Translations under genes and position numbers: made by a program
Part shown: positions 1 to 5,693 of the stretch, in pieces
Position numbering within the stretch: position 1 is the first letter of the stretch
Layout: each line of letters begins with the position of its first letter
Source of the DNA: Thermoplasmata archaeon
Lineage (GTDB): Archaea > Thermoplasmatota > Thermoplasmata > UBA10834
Length of the DNA stretch: 7,193 nucleotides
NCBI GenBank assembly: GCA_013331315.1
Contig: DUGQ01000016.1
Span: 1-7,193 of the forward strand
Reading direction: 5' to 3'
The notes under the pieces: generated by a model
Told to the model about the DNA's origin: nothing
The model's database searches: none
What the model saw: only the letters and a program-made list of their open reading frames with translations

Positions 1-237
1 ACTGAGGACTATGTAGAAAGCGCCCAACCCCACGATTCCGAGGAGACCGGGGTTGAAGAGTAACGAGAACAAGATCCCCATGGCAAGTAAGCATATCCCC
101 ATCACGAAGAAGGCTCTGTAGTCTACCTCGACCTCCTCCTCGCCACGCCTCTTCCTGTAGACGACGAGGGCTACCAAGACTCCCACCAAGACGAAGCCCA
201 CCAGAATCATGAGGGCGACTACCGGCCACGTTTCCAT
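1..237 (-). CDS. Small integral membrane protein, 3' end cut off by window
   Basis: Reading leftward from an ATG at 237, the frame stays open for 79 codons to the window edge, so only the N-terminal part is visible. The protein begins METWPVVAL. A first hydrophobic helix spans about residues 5-27, followed by a basic/acidic cytoplasmic-type loop (residues 28-41, RKRRG then EEEVEVDYR). A second helix spans about 42-61 and a third hydrophobic stretch begins near 64. The positive residues just after helix 1 suggest the loop is cytoplasmic. From memory it resembles short conserved membrane proteins of unknown function in methanogens and relatives, which carry a D-Y-R-x-F-F motif before the second helix (here residues 39-44), but I cannot confirm this. 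The start is supported by a TATA box and a GGTGATC match to the 16S 3' end just upstream. No function is assigned. Confidence 0.75.
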   Translation of the reverse strand, partial: METWPVVALMILVGFVLVGVLVALVVYRKRRGEEEVEVDYRAFFVMGICLLAMGILFSLLFNPGLLGIVGLGAFYIVLS

Positions 238-239
238 GT

Positions 240-273
240 GATCACCCGCGGAATAGTGTTATGTTATAAACGC
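240..273 (-). promoter_or_regulatory. TATA box and possible RBS of the leftward membrane-protein gene
   Basis: On the minus strand TTTATAAC lies at 270-263, preceded by a purine-rich BRE-like stretch (GAAAAAGG, about 280-273). Its centre is about 29 nt from the ATG at 237. GGTGATC at 246-240 matches the archaeal anti-Shine-Dalgarno sequence but sits only 2 nt from the ATG. Transcription would be expected to start near 241, so the transcript may be almost leaderless and the GGTGATC match may not be used. Confidence 0.6.
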
Positions 274-305
274 CTTTTTCAGCTTCCACATTCAATGAGG
301 CACCG

Positions 306-312
306 TTATCTA
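306..312 (+). promoter_or_regulatory. Weak TATA-like element before the VOC gene
   Basis: TTATCTA is centred about 28 nt before the ATG at 337, and no Shine-Dalgarno site precedes that ATG. This fits a leaderless start but the match to the archaeal TATA consensus is poor. The 99-nt gap 238-336 is a divergent promoter region in either case. Confidence 0.3.
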
Positions 313-336
313 CATCGTAGCCCGATCTAGACATCT

Positions 337-675
337 ATGCCTGGAATGATCTTCCTCGGGACTGCAAGACTGGAGGAGACCGTCGAGTTCTACAAGTCCA
401 GGATGGGCATGGAAGTGTGGCTCGAGCAGGAGGATTGCACGATACTCCGATTCCAGAATCTATACCTGGGGTTCTGTCGACGAAAGGACGTGGACACTCG
501 AGGCATCATCACTTTCTGGTACGACACCCGCGAGGAGGTCGACAGGCGTTATGAGGAACTCGCAGACCTCGCCGAAGGGGCTCCCGTCGAGAACCCGAAG
601 TACAAGATCTACCACTTCTTCTTGAAGGACCCGGAAGGCAGGACACTGGAGGTGCAGAAGTTCCTCGATCTCTGA
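337..675 (+). CDS. VOC-superfamily (glyoxalase/bleomycin-resistance/dioxygenase fold) protein
   Basis: The 112-residue protein has the layout of one VOC module. It has an opening strand and helix (residues 5-22, with the typical L-E-x-T-V-E-F-Y of the first helix), then an M-G-M-E-V strand near 23-27. The closing H-F-F-L-K-D-P-E-G-R-T-L-E-V-Q signature is at residues 93-107. Family members bind a divalent metal through side chains on four strands, or have lost the metal and bind ligands such as antibiotics. The C-terminal metal-type Glu (E105) is kept. The usual His/Gln on the first strand is not evident (the strand reads MIFLGTARL), so a full metal site is doubtful. Substrate cannot be deduced. 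ATG 337 gives a normal length; ATG 346 is an alternative. It lies 82 nt before the next rightward gene and could be co-transcribed with it. Confidence 0.8.
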   Translation: MPGMIFLGTARLEETVEFYKSRMGMEVWLEQEDCTILRFQNLYLGFCRRKDVDTRGIITFWYDTREEVDRRYEELADLAEGAPVENPKYKIYHFFLKDPEGRTLEVQKFLDL

Positions 676-757
676 AGAATCCAGACTGATAAGGCAGCAC
701 GGGCAGTGAGGGGAAATCACAAATAGTCGTTGACCTGTCTTCAAACGGGGATTTGCC

Positions 758-1390
758 TTGGAAACTCAGATACCGTCCGAGGAGCAGGGTGCCGTTGAGG
801 AACCGGCGCGTCCGGTCGAACCCGAGCCTGAGACGGAGCGGCCCAAGAAGACCGACTGGTACCGCGATATGATAGAGAAGGAGCTGAAGGCCGACAGGAT
901 CAGGGGGGGATCTCTGGTCGGAGAGATTGTGGCCTTCTTCGTTCTGTCATCGGTGCTTGCGTTCTTCGTTGTGCACGAACTCAGAGACACGGGGTTCTAT
1001 ACGGACGCATTTGGAGCGTTCGAGAAGTTCCTGCTGTTCGGAGCAGGTGGTTTCGCCGTCGCACTTGTCGTATTGCGAATCATTGTCCGTAGAAAGAACG
1101 TCATAAGGCCACTGGACATGGCGAGCCTGTTGTTCTTCGTCGTTGCTCACGCAGTGCTCCTAGCCGTCTTCCCGTTCGACTTCTCGTATGTCGGGGACGC
1201 GCTTCCCAGCTACCTCTCTTGGAGTGTCGACTGGATGTCAGATACCATAGGGAAGATGCTGCTAGCGCTCGGAGTGTTCGGAGGGACCGTGGGGGCAGTG
1301 TTCACTTTCGCTACTTACGTGGGGGTCAAGAAGCGCCTGAAGGAGATCGAGACCGAAGCGCGCTCAGGATCACAGAGTGAACTGCCCTAG
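758..1390 (+). CDS. Four-helix integral membrane protein of unknown function (TTG start)
   Basis: The 210-residue product is not recognised. Residues 1-50 form a hydrophilic tail rich in Glu and Pro (PVEPEPETERPKK around 19-31) and end in a charged segment. Four hydrophobic helices follow, near 53-72, 91-110, 121-140 and 166-190. A short charged C-terminal tail (191-210, starting KKRLKEIETE) completes it. With an even number of helices both tails would be on the same side, probably cytoplasmic given the basic residues flanking helices 2 and 4. The start is TTG: an in-frame TGA at 731-733 rules out a longer form, GGGG at 747-750 is a weak RBS, and the next in-frame ATG (869) would remove most of the acidic tail. 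No catalytic motif is seen. It ends 2 nt from the convergent iron-sulfur gene, so transcription of the two may interfere. Confidence 0.75.
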   Translation: METQIPSEEQGAVEEPARPVEPEPETERPKKTDWYRDMIEKELKADRIRGGSLVGEIVAFFVLSSVLAFFVVHELRDTGFYTDAFGAFEKFLLFGAGGFAVALVVLRIIVRRKNVIRPLDMASLLFFVVAHAVLLAVFPFDFSYVGDALPSYLSWSVDWMSDTIGKMLLALGVFGGTVGAVFTFATYVGVKKRLKEIETEARSGSQSELP

Positions 1391-1392
1391 CA

Positions 1393-2046
1393 CTATACCA
1401 AAGTCCCGCGAGGTTTCAGGGTCAGCGCACCGATTGGACAGGATGAAGTGCAGACTCCACATCCGAAACACCTCGGTTCGTCGAAGCTCATCTTGCCATC
1501 CTCCAGTGTCAGTGCACCGAAGTTGCACCTTTCTTCGCAGATGCCGCAGCTGTCGCATAGCTCATGCGAGAGCGAAGCTATCATATTTGAGTACACTAGC
1601 GAATCGTGATACCCGAACCTCTGCATGGCGGCAATGGCCTGGCAGCAGCAGGCACAGCAGCTGCAGATGTACTTCATCGGGTCAGTGCCGTTCTCGACGA
1701 GTGCTACATGGACGAGTCCCAGCTCGTGTGTCTTCCGCAGGATGGCGAGTGCCTGCCCGAGAGGGATCTCCTTCCCGGTGCCAGTCTCGATCTGCTTGTC
1801 GGCTCCCTCGTCCAGGAAGAGGCACACATCGACGGGGCGGTCGCAACGTCCCATCTTCGCTCTGCACTCGCACTCATCGACCACGATCCTTCGTGAGCAG
1901 CAGAGTATACGCTCGACCTCGTCAAAGCAGAGTATCTTCTGTCTGGCTTCGAACCGTATCTCCACCGGGACGGTCCTTCCGACCATGTCCTTGAACTCGC
2001 TAGCCAGCTCGTCCCTGGTCCAATCGCCCCGTCGCTGCCGAGACAT
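1393..2046 (-). CDS. Cys-rich iron-sulfur protein with a C-terminal 2x[4Fe-4S] ferredoxin domain
   Basis: The 217-residue protein has 21 cysteines in three groups. The C-terminal 55 residues form a bacterial-type ferredoxin domain with C164-x2-C167-x2-C170-x3-C174 and C193-x2-C196-x2-C199-x3-C203-Pro, enough for two [4Fe-4S] clusters. An N-terminal domain carries C40, C49, C50, then C59-x-C61-R, C68 and C75 (spacing C-x-C-x6-C-x6-C). A dense C128-S-C-C-A-C-C-C135 patch follows near the middle. From memory, this C-x-C-R ... D-V-C-L ... I-C-x-C-C-x-C-C-C layout occurs in uncharacterised '4Fe-4S binding proteins' of anaerobes. The N-terminal cysteines could hold a further cluster. There is no signal peptide or membrane helix, so it is probably a cytosolic electron carrier. 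It is divergent from hypB, across a 136-nt promoter region, which hints at a link to hydrogen metabolism. ATG 2046 has no clear RBS but a TATA-like box about 26 nt upstream. Confidence 0.85.
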   Translation of the reverse strand: MSRQRRGDWTRDELASEFKDMVGRTVPVEIRFEARQKILCFDEVERILCCSRRIVVDECECRAKMGRCDRPVDVCLFLDEGADKQIETGTGKEIPLGQALAILRKTHELGLVHVALVENGTDPMKYICSCCACCCQAIAAMQRFGYHDSLVYSNMIASLSHELCDSCGICEERCNFGALTLEDGKMSFDEPRCFGCGVCTSSCPIGALTLKPRGTLV

Positions 2047-2068
2047 GGCCCCGCGAAGGTAGAGGAGC

Positions 2069-2076
2069 GATATGAA
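2069..2076 (-). promoter_or_regulatory. TATA-like box of the iron-sulfur gene
   Basis: On the minus strand the element reads TTCATATC and is centred about 26 nt before the ATG at 2046, where no Shine-Dalgarno site is present. Spacing fits a leaderless transcript; the sequence match is moderate. Confidence 0.45.
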
Positions 2077-2078
2077 CC

Positions 2079-2089
2079 CTTAGCCTAAG
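2079..2089. repeat. 11-bp inverted repeat next to the iron-sulfur gene promoter
   Basis: CTTAG-C-CTAAG is symmetric about one base and abuts the TATA-like box of the leftward gene on its upstream (BRE) side. This is a place where an archaeal regulator could act. It lies in the divergent region shared with hypB (2047-2182). It could also be chance. Confidence 0.3.
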
Positions 2090-2149
2090 CCACGAGATGA
2101 CGCGCGTACGACTCTCTATCATGGCGATTGGGGGCTATGAGTCATGGAC

Positions 2150-2160
2150 AAAGTATTAAT
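2150..2160 (+). promoter_or_regulatory. TATA box of hypB
   Basis: AAAGTATTAAT is centred about 26-27 nt before ATG 2183, the typical distance from TATA centre to transcription start in archaea. There is no Shine-Dalgarno site before that ATG. This makes a leaderless hypB mRNA starting at or near the codon likely, and is evidence against the upstream ATG at 2144. Confidence 0.6.
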
Positions 2161-2182
2161 CGGCCAGGCCGGATTCTCGACC

Positions 2183-2833
2183 ATGCATAAGGTCGTCACC
2201 GTCGACATGGAGAAGGACATCCTGTCGGCCAACAAGAAGCTAGCCGACGAGAACCGTGCGCTCTTGGACGAGCACGGGATACGCGCCTTCGATTTCCTGG
2301 GAGCGATTGGCTCAGGCAAGACGCTCATAATCGAGAGGCTCATCGACAGGCTGAAGAATGGCGGGAAGAGATGCGCCGCCATAGCTGGAGACGTCGCTGG
2401 CGATGACGACTACAAGAGGTTCGTCTCCCATGGCGTTTCGGCCGAGAACATCAGCACGGGCAAGGAGTGTCACCTAGACGCGCACCTGGTCGACCACGCC
2501 CTCGAGCATCTTCCCCTCGATGACCTCGATTACATCTTCGTGGAGAATGTCGGCAACCTGGTATGCCCTGTGGACTTCCCTCTGGGCTCCCACGCGAGGG
2601 TCGTGGTGATCAGCGTCACCGAAGGCGACGACATGGTCAGGAAACACCCCGCGATCTTCGCGTTCTCAGACATAATCGTCATCAACAAGGTAGACCTGGC
2701 GCAGGCAATGGAGGTCGACCCCACCTCTGTGGCGCAGGATGCGAAGAAAGCCAACCCAAAGGCGAAGATAGTGATGATGGACGCGCGCCACGGGACGGGG
2801 CTGGACGAGCTGGCGGAAGCGATGGGGCTGTAA
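2183..2833 (+). CDS. hypB: HypB, GTPase for nickel insertion into [NiFe]-hydrogenase
   Basis: HypB is a cytosolic SIMIBI-class GTPase that works with HypA to load nickel into the hydrogenase large subunit. With the start used here it has 216 residues, as in archaeal homologues, which also begin Met-His followed by D-I-L-x-A-N. The P-loop GAIGSGKT is at 40-47, the C96-H97-x3-H101 metal motif at 96-101, ENVGNLVC at 121-128 with metal Cys128, and the guanine-specificity motif NKVD at 168-171. There is no N-terminal Cys cluster or His-rich stretch. The switch region after G69-D70 reads VAGDDDYKRF, lacking the usual Thr, which is a minor oddity. The frame can be extended to ATG 2144, adding MDKVLIGQAGFST, but those codons overlap the TATA box and the conserved N-terminus begins at 2183. 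It is the first gene of the hyp cluster, 11 nt before hypF. Confidence 0.95.
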   Translation: MHKVVTVDMEKDILSANKKLADENRALLDEHGIRAFDFLGAIGSGKTLIIERLIDRLKNGGKRCAAIAGDVAGDDDYKRFVSHGVSAENISTGKECHLDAHLVDHALEHLPLDDLDYIFVENVGNLVCPVDFPLGSHARVVVISVTEGDDMVRKHPAIFAFSDIIVINKVDLAQAMEVDPTSVAQDAKKANPKAKIVMMDARHGTGLDELAEAMGL

Positions 2834-2839
2834 GAGGAG
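2834..2839 (+). promoter_or_regulatory. Shine-Dalgarno site of hypF
   Basis: GAGGAG follows directly on the hypB stop codon and lies 5 nt before ATG 2845. It fixes the hypF start, although the frame is open back to an ATG at 2563 inside hypB. Confidence 0.7.
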
Positions 2840-2844
2840 CGCAG

Positions 2845-5052
2845 ATGAAGATATCGATATTCGGGATCGTCCAAGGCGTCGGTTTTCGACCCACGGTGTA
2901 CCGAGTGGCAACGCAGATGGGGCTCGAGGGATACGTCCTGAACAACGGCTCGAATGTCGAGGTCCACGTCGACCGCGCCCCCGAGGAGTTCGTCGAGCGC
3001 CTCAGAGAGGCGCTCCCAGCGCTGGCGAGAATCGACCGGGTGGAGATCGAGGATACGAACGAGAGCTACGACGGATTCTCCATAGTCGAGAGCAGAGAGG
3101 GCAGGAGGGTCTCGCTCATCCCAACGGACACCGCCCTGTGCAACGCATGCGTCACAGACTTCCGGAGCGCGCAGGACAAGAGGCATCTGTTCCCGTTCAC
3201 AAACTGCACGGAATGTGGCGCGAGGTTCACTGTCATAACGGACGTACCTTTCGACCGCGGGAGGACGAGCATGTCCGATTTCCCGATGTGTCCCTCCTGC
3301 GCCGACGAGTACTCCTCACCCGAAGATCGCCGCTTTCACGCCCAGACCATTTCGTGTCCTCAGTGCGGACCGACCTATACCCTCTATGACGGGAAGGGGC
3401 TGGCGATACCGGGTGACCCTTTCGAGGAGTTCGCTAAGAGAATCGGCTCGGGCGGAGTTGGGGTGCTGAAAGGTTGGGGGGGCATGCACATAGTCTGCTC
3501 CTTCGCCAACGCCGACCGGCTGCGCAGGCTCTACAGAAGAGGGGACAAACCGTACGCGGTCATGATGAGGAGCATCGACGTCGCGAAGGAGTACGCCGTC
3601 ATCGATTCGACTAGTGAGGATATCCTCACTAGTCCGCAGAGGCCAATCGTCCTTCTGAACAAGACCGAGAAGGGGTTCGAGGCCTTCGGGAAGGTCTCCC
3701 CGGGCCTCGGCAACATCGGCGTGATGCTTCCGTACTCAGCCGCTCACCTGCTGCTGTTCACGCATCTGAAGGGGGACGGCGTCATCATGACCTCGGCAAA
3801 CCCGCCCGGGGAGCCCATGGTCATCGAGAACGAGAAGGCGTTCGATCTCAAGCTCGACTTATACCTGCTGCACAATCGCAGAATCATACACCGTTGCGAT
3901 GACAGTGTCGTGAAGACGCGTGGCGGCAGACTGTCATTCACCAGGAAGTCCAGAGGGTTCGTGCCGGTTCCTCTCGAGGCGAACCATCACCGCTCGGTCA
4001 TCGGTGTCGGCGCGCAATGGGACGTGACCGGGTCGATCACGAGGAACCGAGAGATCTTCCTCACTCAGTACATCGGCGAGTCGCAGCAGCATCCCACCCT
4101 GCAGTATCTAGGGGAGGCGATACACCACCTGGCACGGTTGCTGGGTACCGATGAGTTCGACGCTATCGCCATGGACAAGCATCCCAAGTACTCGACGAAG
4201 ATAATGGCGAGAAGGTTGGCGAAGGAGTACGCCTGCCCTACGATGGAAGTGCAGCACTACCACGCGCACGCCGCCTCCCTCATGATAGACAGGCGGATCG
4301 ACGACAGGATGGTTTTCCTGACCTGGGACGGGACAGGATACGGGGACGACGGCACGTCGTGGGGAGGGGAGACCCTGGTCGCGGACTTCTCGGGGTACGA
4401 GAGGACCTGCACACTGGAAGGGATCCCGCTCCTTGGAGGGGACCGAGCGGTCCTTGACCCGAAGCGGGTCGTGACAGCCATACAGCTGGGCCTTGGCCTG
4501 GAGACCACCTACGCCGATGAGCGTGAGGCCGAGTTGTTCTCGAAGATGATGAGGAACAGCGTCACGGCATCCAGCATGGGCAGGTTCCTGGACGCGGTCT
4601 CCTGCATAACCAACGTCTGCTGCAAGAGGACCTACGAGGGGGAGCCAGCAATCAAGCTCGAGCGGTTGCTGGAAGCCGGCGACACGAAGCTCGAGTTCGA
4701 TGTGGAGTTCGGCCGGAGGGGGGGAGTCGAGTTCGCGAAGACGATGCCTCTGTTCGAGAGGCTCCTCTCCATGAAGCTCAAGTCCGAGCCCGACAGGGCT
4801 GACGCCGCCGCTTCCGCGGTGAACGCCTTGGTGAAGGCGCTTGTCGGGCGGGCGTGCGACACGGCTGACGACAAAGGGTGTGAGAAGGTCGGGCTCACAG
4901 GAGGGGTCTCGTACAGCAACCCGATATCGTCCTGGGCGGAGGAAGTGGTCCGTGCGCGTGGACTCGAGTTCGTGACCCATGAGAGGGTTCCGAACGGGGA
5001 CGGCGGCGTATCGGTTGGCCAGAACGCGGTGGTTGGCACCCTGCTCGGCTAA
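2845..5052 (+). CDS. hypF: HypF, carbamoyltransferase of hydrogenase maturation
   Basis: HypF uses carbamoyl phosphate and ATP to carbamoylate the C-terminal Cys of HypE, which turns it into the CN ligands of the active-site iron. All domains of the family are present in 735 residues. The acylphosphatase domain is about 1-85, with GIVQGVGFRP at 7-16 (Arg15) and Asn33/34. The double zinc finger has exactly C99-x2-C102-x18-C121-x2-C124-x24-C149-x2-C152-x18-C171-x2-C174. The YrdC-like domain is about 185-380 (KPYAVMMRS 235-243; TSANPPGEPM 316-325). The Kae1-like domain runs from about 385, with metal motif H471-Y-H-A-H475, DGTGYG at 495-500, TGGVSYSN at 685-692 and GDGGVSVGQN near 718-727. Position 472 is Tyr where His is common, but the H-x3-H spacing is kept. 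The start is ATG 2845, from its RBS and the conserved N-terminus. A 26-bp palindrome lies inside the gene at 3609-3634. Confidence 0.96.
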   Translation: MKISIFGIVQGVGFRPTVYRVATQMGLEGYVLNNGSNVEVHVDRAPEEFVERLREALPALARIDRVEIEDTNESYDGFSIVESREGRRVSLIPTDTALCNACVTDFRSAQDKRHLFPFTNCTECGARFTVITDVPFDRGRTSMSDFPMCPSCADEYSSPEDRRFHAQTISCPQCGPTYTLYDGKGLAIPGDPFEEFAKRIGSGGVGVLKGWGGMHIVCSFANADRLRRLYRRGDKPYAVMMRSIDVAKEYAVIDSTSEDILTSPQRPIVLLNKTEKGFEAFGKVSPGLGNIGVMLPYSAAHLLLFTHLKGDGVIMTSANPPGEPMVIENEKAFDLKLDLYLLHNRRIIHRCDDSVVKTRGGRLSFTRKSRGFVPVPLEANHHRSVIGVGAQWDVTGSITRNREIFLTQYIGESQQHPTLQYLGEAIHHLARLLGTDEFDAIAMDKHPKYSTKIMARRLAKEYACPTMEVQHYHAHAASLMIDRRIDDRMVFLTWDGTGYGDDGTSWGGETLVADFSGYERTCTLEGIPLLGGDRAVLDPKRVVTAIQLGLGLETTYADEREAELFSKMMRNSVTASSMGRFLDAVSCITNVCCKRTYEGEPAIKLERLLEAGDTKLEFDVEFGRRGGVEFAKTMPLFERLLSMKLKSEPDRADAAASAVNALVKALVGRACDTADDKGCEKVGLTGGVSYSNPISSWAEEVVRARGLEFVTHERVPNGDGGVSVGQNAVVGTLLG
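3609..3634. repeat. Perfect 26-bp palindrome inside hypF
   Basis: The half-site GACTAGTGAGGAT is followed at once by its exact reverse complement, with GATATC at the centre and ACTAGT in each arm. As RNA it would form an 11-bp stem with a 4-nt AUAU loop. It covers the last base of codon 255 to the first base of codon 264 of hypF, and repeats the codon pair ACT-AGT at 256-257 and 262-263. The encoded residues look like a normal HypF segment, so it is not an obvious insertion. Confidence 0.9.
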
Positions 5053-5053
5053 A

Positions 5054-5062
5054 CATTTATCA
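5054..5062 (+). promoter_or_regulatory. TATA-like box of hypC
   Basis: CATTTATCA begins just after the hypF stop codon and is centred about 29-30 nt before the hypC ATG at 5088. The 35-nt gap has no Shine-Dalgarno site. A separate, leaderless or nearly leaderless hypC-hypA-hypD transcript is likely, perhaps in addition to read-through from hypF. Confidence 0.55.
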
Positions 5063-5087
5063 ATGAACCGTCCATACTGCCGGACTG

Positions 5088-5315
5088 ATGTGCCTTGCTG
5101 TCCCGGCCGAGGTCAAATCCATAGATGGAGCGAACGCGAAGGTCGACTTCGGCGGAGTGATGAGATCAGTGAACCTGTCCCTGGTCGACGCGAAGGTGGG
5201 TGACTTCGTAATCGTTCACGCCGGATATGCGATTGAAGTGCTCGACAGGGAAGAGGCCGAGAAGACGCTCCAACTGTTCAGGGAGCTGCTCTCCCAGGAA
5301 GACTTCGGGGCATAG
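5088..5315 (+). CDS. hypC: HypC, chaperone carrying the Fe(CN)2CO unit
   Basis: HypC binds HypD during assembly of the iron centre and then delivers it to the hydrogenase large-subunit precursor. The 75-residue protein has the family length and begins MCLAVP, so Cys2, exposed after Met removal, is the essential ligand. The second signature VGDFVIVHAGYAI is at 37-49 and includes His44. A charged helix (53-69) closes the protein. The start is fixed because Cys must be residue 2. No Shine-Dalgarno site precedes it; a TATA-like box lies in the 35-nt gap after hypF. hypA starts 3 nt after its stop codon, so the two are probably translated from one message. Confidence 0.95.
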   Translation: MCLAVPAEVKSIDGANAKVDFGGVMRSVNLSLVDAKVGDFVIVHAGYAIEVLDREEAEKTLQLFRELLSQEDFGA

Positions 5316-5318
5316 GCC

Positions 5319-5693
5319 ATGCACGAGTTCTCTGTTATGAGCCAGATTGTTGACGCCATCACGGAGGAGGCGGTCAAGAGAGGGGCGACCAAGGTCGAGG
5401 GGGTCACCATCGAGCTTGGGGAGTTCACGATGCTCGGGGAGCAGCAGATGAAGTTCGCCTTCGAGGTGCTCTCGAAAGGGACCATCATGGAGAACGCGGT
5501 TCTCGAGATGAGGAAGAAGGCGGGCGAGATAGAATGCTCCTGCGGGTTCAGAGGCGGCATCGCCCTGCCAGAAGACGCGCCTCACAGGGCCGCCCCGATC
5601 CTCGAATGCCCCACATGCGGAGGAGGGGCGACGATCGTGTCCGGCAGGGAATGCGTGATACGCGACATCAGGATGGTGGTTCCTGATGTTTAG
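5319..5693 (+). CDS. hypA: HypA, nickel chaperone of hydrogenase maturation
   Basis: HypA hands nickel to the hydrogenase large subunit together with HypB. The 124-residue protein begins MHE, where His2 is the known nickel ligand of the family, followed by a helix and the L-G-E strand near 33-35. A zinc-binding insertion carries C73-S-C75-G and C97-P-T-C100-G. The first pair has one residue between the cysteines instead of the usual two in many homologues; the second pair is standard. The C-terminal strand (residues 106-121) contains the G-R-E-C-V-I pattern. Its start codon lies 3 nt after the hypC stop, with only GGGG at 5307-5310 as a weak RBS, so translational coupling is likely. Its last 8 nt overlap the start of hypD. 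Confidence 0.94.
   Translation: MHEFSVMSQIVDAITEEAVKRGATKVEGVTIELGEFTMLGEQQMKFAFEVLSKGTIMENAVLEMRKKAGEIECSCGFRGGIALPEDAPHRAAPILECPTCGGGATIVSGRECVIRDIRMVVPDV

Noticed and set aside
1377..2062. Plus-strand open frames opposite the iron-sulfur gene
   Set aside because: The minus-strand frame has clear ferredoxin motifs; the plus-strand translations are Ser/Arg-rich with no recognisable domain.
2121..2159. A 12-codon leader peptide before hypB
   Set aside because: It has no clear RBS, and its 3' end contains the hypB TATA box, so it is probably not transcribed.
2563..2844. An N-terminal extension of hypF by 94 codons
   Set aside because: It overlaps hypB in another frame, gives an Arg/Gly-rich non-protein-like sequence, and hypF has a good RBS and conserved N-terminus at 2845.
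2851..2860. ATATCGATAT palindrome at the start of hypF
   Set aside because: A 10-bp palindrome is expected by chance several times in a window of this length.
4108..4980. A 290-codon open frame on the minus strand inside hypF
   Set aside because: It is antisense to a conserved part of hypF with intact Kae1-like motifs; the translation is rich in Arg, His, Pro and Leu without any domain pattern, as expected for the shadow of GC-rich coding DNA.
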